Assembly: GCF_020687765.1 (NCBI RefSeq)
Contig: NZ_JAJEWJ010000005.1
Span: 1 to 64,000, forward strand
Length of the DNA stretch: 64,000 bases
Direction of reading: 5' to 3'
From: Sphingobacterium sp. FBM7-1
GTDB taxonomy: Bacteria; Bacteroidota; Bacteroidia; Sphingobacteriales; Sphingobacteriaceae
In this document: piece by piece, positions 51,200-59,823 of the stretch
Layout: the number at the start of each line of letters is the position of its first letter
Position numbering within the stretch: position 1 is the first letter of the stretch
Position numbers and translations under genes: made by a program
Notes under the pieces: model-generated
Seen by the model: the letters and a program-made list of their open reading frames with translations, nothing else
Told to the model about the DNA's origin: nothing
Databases searched by the model: none

Positions 51200-52321
51200 A
51201 TGAGATTTATTGTATCCACTTCAATTTTATTAAAACAACTACAATCAATTAGCGGCGCTTCGAGCAGCAGTACCGTGTTACCTATTCTCGAAAACTTCTT
51301 GTTTGAAATTAAAGATAATTTGTTGACGATTTCGGCAACCGATTTACAAACGAGTATGGTGACTTCCTTGCAGATAGAAGCGAAGGAAGAAGGACGTGTA
51401 GCCATGCCTTCCAAGATATTGATCGAGACGTTAAAAACCCTTCCTGATCAGCCAGTAGCATTTTCTGTGGATACCAATACCTTGGCTATAGAGATTAGTG
51501 CGGGTGATGGTAAATATAAGTTAAGTGGAGAGAATGCCGACGATTTTCCAAAGATTCCGGTAGTGGAAAATGTTTCTACCGTGGCGCTGGAAGCATCGAT
51601 CCTTTCGGAGGCAATTAACAAGACGCTTTTTGCGGTGAGCAACGATGAATTACGCCCGGCGATGTCCGGTGTGTTGGTACAGCTGGCAGAACAGAATATT
51701 ACGTTTGTTTCTACAGATGCTCATAAATTGGTTCGCTATCGCCGCACCGATGTGCGGTCGGAAAAACCGACCTCGTTTATTTTGCCTAAAAAAGCGCTAA
51801 CGCTTTTAAAATCTTCGCTCCCGACCGATGACGCGACCGTTTCTATTGAATACAACAATACCAATGCATTTTTTCAGTTTGGAAACATCCATTTAATATG
51901 TCGCCTTATTGATGAGCGCTATCCCGATTACGAAGCTGTTATTCCGCAGGTCAACCCGAATAAATTGACGGTAGATCGGTTGTTATTTTTAAATACACTA
52001 CGTCGGGTAGTCATCTTCGCTAACAAGACAACACATCAGGTGAGGTTAAAGATCTCTGGAAGTGAGCTCCACATTTCGGCAGAAGATTTAGATTTTTCCA
52101 ATGAAGCACATGAACGTTTGAATTGTCAATTTGAAGGCGATGACATGGAAATTGGTTTTAACGCCAAATTCTTAGTAGAAATGTTGAGCAACCTAAGCTC
52201 CAGTGAAGTGGTTATCGAAATGAGTACACCGAATAGAGCCGGATTATTGATTCCAGCGGTAAAAGAAGACAGCGAAGATATTTTGATGTTGGTGATGCCC
52301 GTTATGTTGAATAATATCTAA
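51200..52321 (+). CDS. dnaN: DNA polymerase III beta sliding clamp
   Basis: 373 aa from ATG 51200 (MRFIVSTSILLKQLQSI), the conserved start. Three clamp domains of about 120 residues each follow one another. Family landmarks: PILENFLFEIKDNLLTISATDLQTSM, the AMPSKILIETLKTLPD segment, RPAMSGVLVQLAEQNITFVSTDAHKL and the C-terminal LMLVMPVMLNNI, which fits the conserved clamp C-terminus. The clamp encircles DNA and tethers polymerase. dnaN is separate from dnaA by 5 kb. It is divergent from holB, its loader, and is probably co-transcribed with the following DedA gene. Confidence 0.97.
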   Translation: MRFIVSTSILLKQLQSISGASSSSTVLPILENFLFEIKDNLLTISATDLQTSMVTSLQIEAKEEGRVAMPSKILIETLKTLPDQPVAFSVDTNTLAIEISAGDGKYKLSGENADDFPKIPVVENVSTVALEASILSEAINKTLFAVSNDELRPAMSGVLVQLAEQNITFVSTDAHKLVRYRRTDVRSEKPTSFILPKKALTLLKSSLPTDDATVSIEYNNTNAFFQFGNIHLICRLIDERYPDYEAVIPQVNPNKLTVDRLLFLNTLRRVVIFANKTTHQVRLKISGSELHISAEDLDFSNEAHERLNCQFEGDDMEIGFNAKFLVEMLSNLSSSEVVIEMSTPNRAGLLIPAVKEDSEDILMLVMPVMLNNI

Positions 52322-52331
52322 ACCATCCGTT

Positions 52332-52991
52332 TTGGAAGTAGTATATTCGTTAATAGACTTTATTCTCCATATTGATCAACATCTTGTGGAGATCGTGAAT
52401 GATTACCAGATGTGGACGTACCTTATCCTGTTCCTTATTATATTTATTGAAACAGGCGTGGTGGTTATGCCCTTTTTACCGGGCGATTCCCTTTTGTTTG
52501 CGGCAGGGATGTTAGCTGCACAACCCAACGACCTTAACGTATGGATCTTGATCGCCCTTCTTTTGGTTGCGGCGATCGCCGGAGACTCCATGAACTATTC
52601 GATCGGGAGACGCTTTGGGATGCAGATAACAAAGTTCAAACTATTTGGAAAACGCGTTGTAAAAGACGAGCAGATCGAAAAAACGCATTCCTTTTATGAA
52701 AAATACGGAAGCAAAACGATTGTTATTGCCCGCTTTGTACCTATCGTACGGACGCTGGCCCCTTTTGTGGGAGGCATCGGCAGAATGCACTATGGCACGT
52801 TTTTAACCTACAATGTTGTCGGCGGTTTTGTATGGGTGGTGGGCATTACCTTGGCCGGCTATTTTTTAGGTAATATCCCGCTTATACGTGATAACTTTTC
52901 GACAGTGGTATTACTGATCATTTTTCTATCCATCCTTCCTATTATTTTTGAGGTGGTTAAAGAAAAAATAGCGAGTAGAAAAGCAGTATAA
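52332..52991 (+). CDS. DedA family inner-membrane protein
   Basis: 219 aa, about five membrane segments. The SNARE-associated/DedA pattern is visible: IFIETGVVVMPFLPGDSLLFAAGMLA (about 37-62), GDSMNYSIGRRFG, the FYEKYGSKTIVIARFVPIVRTLAPFVGGIGRM amphipathic and re-entrant region with conserved Arg and Pro, then NVVGGFVWV. DedA proteins move lipid carriers such as undecaprenyl phosphate or phospholipids across membranes. A TTG start at 52332 is the only one giving the normal N-terminus; the first ATG would remove the first helix. It lies 10 bp after dnaN. Confidence 0.88.
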   Translation: MEVVYSLIDFILHIDQHLVEIVNDYQMWTYLILFLIIFIETGVVVMPFLPGDSLLFAAGMLAAQPNDLNVWILIALLLVAAIAGDSMNYSIGRRFGMQITKFKLFGKRVVKDEQIEKTHSFYEKYGSKTIVIARFVPIVRTLAPFVGGIGRMHYGTFLTYNVVGGFVWVVGITLAGYFLGNIPLIRDNFSTVVLLIIFLSILPIIFEVVKEKIASRKAV

Positions 52992-52995
52992 ACAT

Positions 52996-53871
52996 ATGAT
53001 AAAATCAATGACAGGATACGGTATAGGCAGCCATGAAAATGGAAAAGTCAAATATACCGTCGAATTGAAATCCCTCAACTCCAAGTTTCTTGAGCTCAGT
53101 TTACGTTTACCGAAGGTTGTCTCAGACCGAGAACTTACATTGCGCACGGAAGCCAGCAAATTGATTGAGCGGGGCAAGGTAAACATCTCGGTGTCCGTTG
53201 AATATGCTGACCAAACGGCGAAAGCTTCGACGATTAATGCTGCACTCTTAAAGCAATATTACGCACAATTACAAGAAATAGCACAGGATGTGGGGGAAAC
53301 CAATGCTTCCCTGTTTGAAATGGCACTCGGCATGCCGGAGGTTGTAAGCGTAAACGAAGATGCGGTAGATGAAGAAGAGGGAAAAGTGTTGATGGAAGCT
53401 TTTTATACTGCAATAACACATTTTACCAAGTTTCGGGAGGATGAAGGCGAAGTTCTGAAAAAAGATCTGGAAAGCCGTGTGCATTTAATTCTCTCCTACC
53501 TGTCGCAAGTGGAAGAAGTAGAAGGAAGCCGCATTCCGTTAATACGAGAGCGTTTGAGCCATTATTTGGATGAAGCTGTCGGTAAAGAGCATGTGGATAT
53601 GAACCGTTTTGAGCAGGAGATTATTTATTATATCGATAAATTGGATATTACGGAAGAAAAAGTCCGTTTGAAAAGCCACTGCAACTACTTTATACAAGCG
53701 TTAAACGCCAGTGATTCCAACGGAAAAAAATTAGGCTTTATTTCGCAGGAGATGGGTCGGGAAATTAATACCTTAGGATCTAAAGCAAATGATGCGCATA
53801 TCCAGCAGATTGTCGTGCGGATGAAAGAAGAATTGGAAAAGGTAAAGGAACAGTTACTTAATGTCTTATAA
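52996..53871 (+). CDS. YicC/YloC family endoribonuclease
   Basis: 291 aa. It starts with the diagnostic MIKSMTGYG and continues ELKSLNSKFLELSLRLP (about 24-40); the C-terminal DUF1732 has DKLDITEEKVRLKSHCNYF and GKKLGFISQEMGREINTLGSKANDAHIQ. YicC of E. coli is a divalent-metal-dependent endoribonuclease that can target the small RNA RyhB. No signal peptide. Its stop lies one base before the chosen gmk ATG, and a yicC-gmk pairing is widely conserved. Confidence 0.93.
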   Translation: MIKSMTGYGIGSHENGKVKYTVELKSLNSKFLELSLRLPKVVSDRELTLRTEASKLIERGKVNISVSVEYADQTAKASTINAALLKQYYAQLQEIAQDVGETNASLFEMALGMPEVVSVNEDAVDEEEGKVLMEAFYTAITHFTKFREDEGEVLKKDLESRVHLILSYLSQVEEVEGSRIPLIRERLSHYLDEAVGKEHVDMNRFEQEIIYYIDKLDITEEKVRLKSHCNYFIQALNASDSNGKKLGFISQEMGREINTLGSKANDAHIQQIVVRMKEELEKVKEQLLNVL

Positions 53872-53872
53872 A

Positions 53873-54442
53873 ATGAGTGGAAAACTGATCATATTCTCCG
53901 CTCCATCGGGCGCCGGTAAAACCACCATTGTTAAACGCCTTTTAGCAGATCATGGCGATAAGATTGCTTTCTCTATTTCGGCCAGTACGCGAGAAGCCCG
54001 TGCGGGAGAGATTGATGGAAAAGACTACTATTTTATTTCCAAGGAGGATTTTCTACATAAAATAGCTAAACACGAATTTATAGAATTTGAAGAAGTATAT
54101 GCCGGGACCTTTTATGGCACCCTACGAAAAGAGGTTGAGCGTATCTGGTCACTGGGTAAGTCGGTGATCTTCGACATTGATGTTGTCGGCGGACTGCGCC
54201 TAAAATCTAAATTTCCAGACGAAGCCTTGGCCATATTCGTTAATCCACCTTCACTGGAGGTGTTGAAAGAACGTCTGCGGGGCCGGGGGACCGATGCCGA
54301 AGAGAAGTTGCAAGAGCGTTTTGCGAAGGCAGAACTGGAACTGAGCTATGCAGATAAGTTTGATGTCGTACTAAATAACTTCGATCTGGAAACCGCCTGT
54401 AAAGAAGCAGAAGCACTGGTGTTGGATTTTTTGACTAAATAA
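53873..54442 (+). CDS. gmk: Guanylate kinase
   Basis: 189 aa from ATG 53873 (MSGKLIIFSAPSG), one base after the yicC stop; an ATG four codons earlier (53861) is also possible. It makes GDP from GMP and ATP. The P-loop is SAPSGAGKTT (about 9-18), followed by the GMP-binding STREARAGEIDGKDYYFIS and the DIDVVGGLRLK motif; the lid has ERLRGRGTDAEEKLQERF. Length is typical. The TAA stop shares its last A with the nadD ATG, so translation is coupled. Confidence 0.96.
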   Translation: MSGKLIIFSAPSGAGKTTIVKRLLADHGDKIAFSISASTREARAGEIDGKDYYFISKEDFLHKIAKHEFIEFEEVYAGTFYGTLRKEVERIWSLGKSVIFDIDVVGGLRLKSKFPDEALAIFVNPPSLEVLKERLRGRGTDAEEKLQERFAKAELELSYADKFDVVLNNFDLETACKEAEALVLDFLTK

Positions 54443-55026
54443 TGGCAAATAAAAAGGTTGGTTTATTCTTTGGTTCGTTCAATCCCATCCATATCGGGCA
54501 CCTGATTATTGCGAACTACATGGCCAACTATACCGATCTTGATGAGGTTTGGTTCGTTGTTTCACCTCAAAACCCATTTAAAGACAAGAAGAGCCTCGGT
54601 AATATGTATGATCGACTCGAAATGGTCAACTTGGCCATTGAAGGCGCAGAGAAATTACGTGCTTCGGATATCGAATTCTCCTTATCGCAGCCATCCTACA
54701 CCATTGATACCTTGATCCATTTGGCAGAAAAATATCCTACAAGAGATTTTTCCTTAATCATGGGAGAAGATAATCTATCGGGTTTCCATAAGTGGAAAAA
54801 TGCTGATATTCTCCTTCGGGATTACCATATTATCGTTTATCCTAGACCTGGCTATGACGGCGGCAAACTTAAGACCCATCCATCGGTTACCCTGACAGAA
54901 ACCCCTGTGATGGAGCTATCTTCTACCTTTGTTCGTCAAGCAGTAAAAGCTGGAAAAAACATCCAATTTTATGTACCGGATAAGGTTATTGAGTTTATCG
55001 ATAAAAAAGGGCTTTATCTGCGTTGA
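54442..55026 (+). CDS. nadD: Nicotinate-nucleotide adenylyltransferase
   Basis: 194 aa. It adenylates nicotinate mononucleotide, a late step of NAD synthesis downstream of nadA/nadB in this window. The nucleotidyltransferase motif is GSFNPIHIGH (11-20), followed by the family pattern VVSPQNPFKDKK, MGEDNLSGFHKWKN and the C-terminal SSTFVRQAVKAGKNIQFYVP, the second ATP-binding motif. Length is standard. It overlaps gmk by one base. The convergent gene 55046-55672 ends 20 bp downstream. Confidence 0.95.
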   Translation: MANKKVGLFFGSFNPIHIGHLIIANYMANYTDLDEVWFVVSPQNPFKDKKSLGNMYDRLEMVNLAIEGAEKLRASDIEFSLSQPSYTIDTLIHLAEKYPTRDFSLIMGEDNLSGFHKWKNADILLRDYHIIVYPRPGYDGGKLKTHPSVTLTETPVMELSSTFVRQAVKAGKNIQFYVPDKVIEFIDKKGLYLR

Positions 55027-55045
55027 TAAAACCCCTTGGGTTAAT

Positions 55046-55672
55046 TTATACCACATAACTTGATACAATATCACTATAATTTGGTTTCGGGTTGATCCCG
55101 ATATAGGTAACACGGAATTCATATTCCTCAAACCTATCTAACTCCTCCAGCAAACAAGTCGATTTGGAGCAGAGTTGTACCGACCAAGCTGTTTCGGCAC
55201 CTTTTTTACGAAACTCAAACTGGTACATGCGGGCACCTTGCCAACGATCTACCTTTAATTTAATTCTTGACGATCCGACCTCTTGCGTTTTAGCGATAAG
55301 GCGTGTAGCTTTGGGTATGAACCCGGCATACGATTCCGGATCTTTGGAAGGAACGAAGCCTGCCGCCAGAATAATGGTATCATCTTTTTGTGCTACGGTA
55401 TCGACATACTTCGATAGTTCGCGAAGTTGGTAAACGAGCGCTTTTCGCTTTGCTTTCCGGATTTTTACCGCCCGCGTGTCTCGGTAAGCCGCTTCGGTGG
55501 CCGACAGACGGAATGCCGCCAGTGCGGTTTCAACAACGCCTAGTGCCGGTACCGGATCAGGAAACAAAGCTTCATTCGCTTCCATTTTGGTGATGATCTG
55601 TTCTACATATTGCATCATTGCGTCATCGCTTAATAGATGTGATTGTGTTGTTGGTCTTTTCATGATTTTCAA
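55046..55672 (-). CDS. Hypothetical protein with fibronectin-like C-terminus
   Basis: 208 aa. The first 110 residues are predominantly helical and basic, with KIRKAKRKALVYQLRELSKYVDTVA. The last 80 look like one fibronectin type III-like beta domain: IKLKVDRWQGARMYQFEFRKKG, WSVQLCSKSTCLLEELDRFEEYEFRVTYIG. A protein of this make-up is common in Bacteroidota without an assigned role. No signal peptide is seen. A minus-strand -7 element lies at 55717-55724, giving a leader of about 45 nt. Confidence 0.7.
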   Translation of the reverse strand: MKIMKRPTTQSHLLSDDAMMQYVEQIITKMEANEALFPDPVPALGVVETALAAFRLSATEAAYRDTRAVKIRKAKRKALVYQLRELSKYVDTVAQKDDTIILAAGFVPSKDPESYAGFIPKATRLIAKTQEVGSSRIKLKVDRWQGARMYQFEFRKKGAETAWSVQLCSKSTCLLEELDRFEEYEFRVTYIGINPKPNYSDIVSSYVV

Positions 55673-55716
55673 AATTTAAATGGTAAACAGTTGTTTTTTT
55701 AATTGCTGCAACGATA

Positions 55717-55724
55717 CAAACATA
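55717..55724 (-). promoter_or_regulatory. -7 element for the 55046-55672 gene
   Basis: TATGTTTG on the minus strand, about 45 bp upstream of the ATG. No clear -33 partner. Confidence 0.45.
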
Positions 55725-55750
55725 AGACATTGGTTTGACGCGGATGGGGA

Positions 55751-55800
55751 AAAATCCTGCCAAAAATAGGGGTACCCCGAAAAACTTTTGGCAGGATTTT
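55751..55800. repeat. 50-bp nested inverted repeat
   Basis: AAAATCCTGCCAAAA (55751-55765) is perfectly complementary to 55786-55800, with a GGGGTACCCC palindrome inside. It is much stronger than chance. It could be a terminator, an operator or a structured RNA element. Confidence 0.7.
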
Positions 55801-56305
55801 ACCCTATGAGAGGTGTTTGAAACGCGTTCTTTTTAAGATAAAAACAATGTTTAAAGGCCTTTGAAGGTGGTTTTTTTACTCCCGTGAGGGGATAAAAGTC
55901 TAAATAAGAAACGGACAAGTTTTTTGCAAACTTGTACAACAATGCAAAATTATGGTAAGCGTTTTTATAAAAAGCGTGTAACACCCTAAAAAATTCGTGC
56001 AAGGATTTTATGTGATGGAAAGATGCCGGAGCATTATCGTACGATTGTAGCGGAAAATACAGCAAGCGTATAACAATCGTCGTCGATGCGGAGATATTGT
56101 TGTCGTTATATAGAAAAAAGTACGACAAACATTTTGTATAAGTAGACCATGCTACGATGACGTTGCCTTAAGGCAGGGAAAAAGCGTGTAGTTAGTTTTA
56201 GTTCGTGTCCGTCTTTGAGCGGATTCGGTGATAAAATGGGAGAAGATGCCACGAACATTTCGTGTAGTTGCATGGCCTAGGTATGCCATGGTAATAAGAT
56301 AGTAA

Positions 56306-56342
56306 GAAATGGTGCGAATATTTTACCTTGTCGCACCATTTC
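56306..56342 (-). terminator. Stem-loop after kduD
   Basis: GAAATGGTGCGA (56306-56317) pairs with TCGCACCATTTC (56331-56342), 13-nt loop, 22 bp beyond the kduD stop on the minus strand. The T-tract is poor, so the terminator function is uncertain. Confidence 0.55.
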
Positions 56343-56363
56343 TCCTTTTCTTAGGTAAAGAAC

Positions 56364-57134
56364 TTATCTCCCCATCCAACCGCCGTCGACGGTTAGGATA
56401 GTACCATGCACGTAATCAGAAGCTTTGGAAGCGAGGAATACGGCAGGACCTTTAAAGTCTTCCGGTTCTCCCCAGCGCCCGGCAGGGATGCGCCCCAAGA
56501 TAGACGCGGAACGCTCTGGATCATCGCGTAGCGCCTCCGTATTATCCGTAGCGATATAACCCGGAGCAATGGCATTCACGTTTACGCCTTTTGATGCCCA
56601 TTCGTTGGCAAAAGCTTTGGTCAATGAACCGATCGCCCCTTTGGATGCCGCATAACCCGGTACGGTGATACCGCCCTGGAATGTTAACAAGGATGCGGTA
56701 AAGACAATTTTTCCCGATCCACGAGCTATCATCTCTTTCCCAAGTTCACGGGTCAGTACAAATTGTGCGTTTTGGTTGATCTCAATGATCTGATCCCAAT
56801 ATTCATCTGGATGTTCCGCAGCGGGTTTACGCAAGATGTTGCCGGCATTATTAAACAAGATATCAATAACTGGATGATCTTTTTTTACCTGCTCAATGAA
56901 TTGGTAAAGTGAATCCCGGTTTGCGAAGTCACATTGATACGCATAGAACTTGCGCCCGAGGGCTTCTACGGACTGAGCAACTTTAGAATTTTCTAATTCC
57001 AGCGATGCGGAGACGCCGATAATATCGGCGCCAGCTTCCGCTAGTGCTTCTGCTAATGCTTTTCCGATTCCGCGTTTGCAACCCGTAACTAGGGCTACTT
57101 TTCCGGATAAATCAAATGTATTTAAAACAGACAT
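56364..57134 (-). CDS. kduD: 2-deoxy-D-gluconate 3-dehydrogenase (KduD-like)
   Basis: 256-aa short-chain dehydrogenase. NAD(P)-binding GCKRGIGKALAEALAEAG (about 17-34), NNAGNILR (about 95-102), the Ser-Tyr-Lys catalytic set in TASLL... and YAASKGAIGSLTKAFANEWA, then IAPGYIATDNTEALRDDPER and a WGEPEDFKGPAVFLAS tail, as in KduD/gluconate 5-dehydrogenases. It should reduce 2,5-diketo-3-deoxygluconate to 2-keto-3-deoxygluconate in pectin/uronate breakdown. It lies 25 bp after kduI on the same strand, which supports the pathway over other SDR functions. Confidence 0.9.
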   Translation of the reverse strand: MSVLNTFDLSGKVALVTGCKRGIGKALAEALAEAGADIIGVSASLELENSKVAQSVEALGRKFYAYQCDFANRDSLYQFIEQVKKDHPVIDILFNNAGNILRKPAAEHPDEYWDQIIEINQNAQFVLTRELGKEMIARGSGKIVFTASLLTFQGGITVPGYAASKGAIGSLTKAFANEWASKGVNVNAIAPGYIATDNTEALRDDPERSASILGRIPAGRWGEPEDFKGPAVFLASKASDYVHGTILTVDGGWMGR

Positions 57135-57159
57135 ATTCTTTTATTTTCAGGGTTGTAAT

Positions 57160-58011
57160 CTATTTCAAATCCGTTATCGCACATTTGTCCATGTCGTCGT
57201 AATCCAAGTTTTCACCCGCCATACCCCAAATAAAGGTGTAATTGCTCGTTCCGGCACCCGAGTGGATTGACCAAGGTGGCGAGATTACCGCTTGCTCGTT
57301 TTTCATCCAAATATGACGTGTTTCATCCGTTGGGCCCATAAAATGGGAAACTGCTTGGTCTTCTGGTAAATCAAAATAGAAATACACTTCCATACGGCGA
57401 TCATGCGTGTGGGACGGCATGGTATTCCAAACCGATCCTGGTTTCAATTCGGTCATTCCCATCTGCAATTGACAGGTGTCCAATACTTTATGAAGCAACA
57501 TTTGGTTGATAACGCGGTGGTTTGCCGTTTCCATCGAACCTAATTCAATTTTATTTGCTTCCGCTTTCGTCACGCGTTTGGTTGGATAGCTCTGATGTGC
57601 GGGTGTAGAGTTCAAGTAAAACTTCGCTGGGTTTCCAGCATCATTACTGCTAAAAAAGATCTCTTTTGCTCCTTTTCCTACGTATAGGGCTTCCTTGTGA
57701 TCGATTTCATAGACGGTTCCGTCCACTTCAATCTTTCCCGCTCCGCCTACGTTGATTACACCAAGTTCGCGGCGTGAAAGAAAATAAGGTTCCTTTAAAA
57801 GCTCATCTATCGTTTCTAGCTGTAAGGGTCCGTCCACAGGCATTGCGCCACCGGCCATGTAACGGTCATAGTGACTATATACAAAATGGATTTTATTTGG
57901 CGCGAAAACGGTTTCGATCAGAAAGTTCTCACGAAGTCCTTTGGTATCCAATGATTTCGTTTCATTGGGCCCAATCGCATATCGACTCTCGAAAATGGTG
58001 TGGTTTGCCAT
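57160..58011 (-). CDS. kduI: 5-dehydro-4-deoxy-D-glucuronate isomerase
   Basis: 283 aa, cupin-fold zinc enzyme converting 5-keto-4-deoxyuronate to 2,5-diketo-3-deoxygluconate, the step before KduD. The zinc site is in PSHTHDRRMEVYFYF (His, His, Glu) with the later His in WSIHSGAGTSNYTFIWGMAGEN. N-terminal family segments such as IHFVYSHYDRYMAGGAMPV are intact, and length is standard. It forms a two-gene unit with kduD. Polysaccharide lyases or transporters for this pathway are not in the window. Confidence 0.96.
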   Translation of the reverse strand: MANHTIFESRYAIGPNETKSLDTKGLRENFLIETVFAPNKIHFVYSHYDRYMAGGAMPVDGPLQLETIDELLKEPYFLSRRELGVINVGGAGKIEVDGTVYEIDHKEALYVGKGAKEIFFSSNDAGNPAKFYLNSTPAHQSYPTKRVTKAEANKIELGSMETANHRVINQMLLHKVLDTCQLQMGMTELKPGSVWNTMPSHTHDRRMEVYFYFDLPEDQAVSHFMGPTDETRHIWMKNEQAVISPPWSIHSGAGTSNYTFIWGMAGENLDYDDMDKCAITDLK

Positions 58012-58176
58012 AATATTTGATATTGATTAAACTGATAATTGTCCTAAGATAGCATTTAAAGCGCATGTAAAAGTCGGTATCTTCGGAAACGTTTACATGT
58101 TCAAATAAGACTATTATGCTTTCCGTATATTTCTTGCACAGGTATCGCGTTAGGACGCTAGGGTGCTAGGGCTAGA

Positions 58177-58599
58177 TTAGATTAACGTGTCTCGCACCTG
58201 TACTTTTGTCCAATATTTGCTGTATTGTTCCGCGGCGGCTATATGCGCAGGATGCGTTTCGTATGTATTGATATCGTCCATATTCTGGAACGTAACGAGC
58301 AGATTGTATTGGAAGGAATTATCTACTACAGGACGTGGATTAGTGGGTGCCGGCTTCCCGTATTGCAAGGTCTGCACGCCCGGAACTTTGCGGAGCTCTT
58401 CGAAAAAATTTAAAAAGTCTTGTTCTTCTTCTTCGGAAATATCTTCTTTTAACCAGAAATGCACACTGTGTAGGATCGTTCCGGTAGCAAAAGCACCAGA
58501 TTTAGCCGTTTCTTTGTTTTCAACAGGCGTACAGGAGGCCAACAAGGTTCCCGTTACACCGGCTGCTGTAACGGATTTTAAAAAATTTCTTCTTTCCAT
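58177..58599 (-). CDS. Exported Dabb (stress-responsive A/B barrel) protein
   Basis: 140 aa. The N-terminus is Tat-like, RRNFLKS, followed by a hydrophobic segment and LLASC, so it may be a lipoprotein exported folded. The mature part is a Dabb (alpha-beta barrel) domain: ILHSVHFWLKEDISEEEEQDFLNFFEELRKVPGVQTLQYG, then YNLLVTFQNMDDINTYETHPAH. Dabb proteins usually dimerise; some are polyketide cyclases, and the function of exported forms is unknown. It lies 165 bp beyond kduI on the same strand. Confidence 0.85.
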   Translation of the reverse strand: MERRNFLKSVTAAGVTGTLLASCTPVENKETAKSGAFATGTILHSVHFWLKEDISEEEEQDFLNFFEELRKVPGVQTLQYGKPAPTNPRPVVDNSFQYNLLVTFQNMDDINTYETHPAHIAAAEQYSKYWTKVQVRDTLI

Positions 58600-58732
58600 A
58601 GTTATAGTTTTCGGAAAATTACGAATTTATATTCTTTTATCCATACGTTTAAAGTTCATCTCCACAGAAATAGACGAGATAATACGCTACAACGTGTACT
58701 TCGGTTCATGAATTCCTGTTGGTCGATTTTTG

Positions 58733-58756
58733 GTTCTTTTTTGGGTAAAAAAGAAC
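58733..58756. repeat. Hairpin upstream of surE
   Basis: GTTCTTTTTT / AAAAAAGAAC with loop GGGT, a perfect 10-bp stem 20 bp before the surE ATG. It could be a leader hairpin that affects translation. Confidence 0.6.
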
Positions 58757-58776
58757 ATAAACCCTAAATTCGCTAT

Positions 58777-59556
58777 ATGGCAAAAAAGAAACCGACGATT
58801 TTGGTCGTCAACGATGACGGTATTACCGCCCCGGGTATCAAGGTATTGCTCGAAGAAATGCAACAGCTTGGTGAGGTGGTCGTGGTCGCTCCAGATAGCC
58901 CGCAATCAGGGATGGGGCATGCTATTACCATTGGCAAGCCGCTCCGCTTAGATAAAATCGACTTGTATGAGGGAGTAGAAATGTATAAATGTTCAGGCAC
59001 GCCGGTAGACTGCGTCAAGCTTGCCGTAAACAAAATTTTTAAAGGTAAAAAGCCAGACTTATGCGTGTCGGGTATTAACCACGGACTGAATTATTCGATC
59101 AACGTGCTGTATTCCGGGACAATGTCTGCTGCGGTAGAGGGGGCCATCGAAGATATTCCGTCGATCGGATTCTCGTTGGATGATTTTTCTCATCACGCCG
59201 ATTTTTCACATTGCCGCCCCTATTTACGGGCTATAGCGCAGCAAGTGTTGGATAATGGCTTGCAGAAAGCGACGTTGCTGAATGTTAATTTTCCCCATAT
59301 CAGCAAAGAGATAAAGGGTATAAAGATATGTAGACAGGCAACGGCCAAGTGGTTTGAAGAATTTGATGAGCGCGAGGATCCGTATGGTAGAGAATATTTT
59401 TGGATGACGGGGAAATTTCAGTTGCTGGACCGTGGAGAGGATACCGACGCGTATGCACTGAGTAACGGATACGTTTCCATTGTGCCGACGCAGTTTGATA
59501 TGACCGCACACCATACCATTACAGAATTGAATTCTTGGAATTTTGACGCGCAATGA
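58777..59556 (+). CDS. surE: 5'/3'-nucleotidase SurE
   Basis: 259 aa. Metal-dependent nucleoside monophosphate phosphatase. The metal and nucleotide site is VNDDGITAPGI (8-18, Asp10-Asp11), followed by VVVAPDSPQSGMGHAITI (Ser/Asn ligand region), SGTPVDCVKLAVN, SGINHGLN and YSGTMSAAVEG. All are diagnostic of SurE. Length is standard. It is cytoplasmic. The stop overlaps the start of the small membrane gene (ATGA), then mqnD follows, giving a three-gene unit. Confidence 0.96.
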   Translation: MAKKKPTILVVNDDGITAPGIKVLLEEMQQLGEVVVVAPDSPQSGMGHAITIGKPLRLDKIDLYEGVEMYKCSGTPVDCVKLAVNKIFKGKKPDLCVSGINHGLNYSINVLYSGTMSAAVEGAIEDIPSIGFSLDDFSHHADFSHCRPYLRAIAQQVLDNGLQKATLLNVNFPHISKEIKGIKICRQATAKWFEEFDEREDPYGREYFWMTGKFQLLDRGEDTDAYALSNGYVSIVPTQFDMTAHHTITELNSWNFDAQ

Positions 59557-59819
59557 AGAACAACATCTGGATAGGGATGGCTATCGGCCTTATTTTCCCA
59601 CTGCTTGCCTACCTGCTGACGACGTATACCACTATGTCCGATAGGATGTTCGCTACTAAGCCCTTTCTGCTATATATTGTGGCAGGGGCGATTAACCTCG
59701 TGCTCATACGACTGTTTTACCGGAAGACGACCTCGCTGGAAAAATCGGCGAAAGGCGTGATGCTGGTAACTTTCCTCGGCATGTTGGTGTTTTTGTATTT
59801 CCATAAAATGAATATTTAA
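59553..59819 (+). CDS. Small membrane protein between surE and mqnD
   Basis: 88 aa with three hydrophobic helices (about 5-25, 38-55, 66-83) and a positive loop RLFYRKTTSLEKSAKG. It starts at ATGA overlapping the surE stop and ends 4 bp before mqnD, so it is translationally coupled to both. The family is not recognised; the surE-membrane protein order is likely conserved in Sphingobacteria (from memory). No motifs suggest a function. Confidence 0.8.
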   Translation: MKNNIWIGMAIGLIFPLLAYLLTTYTTMSDRMFATKPFLLYIVAGAINLVLIRLFYRKTTSLEKSAKGVMLVTFLGMLVFLYFHKMNI

Positions 59820-59823
59820 GATA

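Larger units (their letters stand above)
55673..56363. other. 690-bp noncoding stretch rich in inverted repeats
   Basis: Several hairpins: a 15-bp outer stem at 55751-55765/55786-55800 enclosing GGGGTACCCC (55769-55778); ACAAGTTT/AAACTTGT at 55915-55935; CACGAA/TTCGTG at 56250-56264; CATGGC/GCCATG at 56271-56290; and a 12-bp stem at 56306-56342. A 109-codon minus-strand frame at 55799-56128 is not protein-like. The stretch may hold a structured RNA or regulatory sites; nothing known was recognised. Confidence 0.55.

Noticed and set aside
55799..56128. 109-codon minus-strand ORF
   Set aside because: Low-complexity Phe/Tyr/Lys/Asn content in a hairpin-rich region and no homology pattern recognised.
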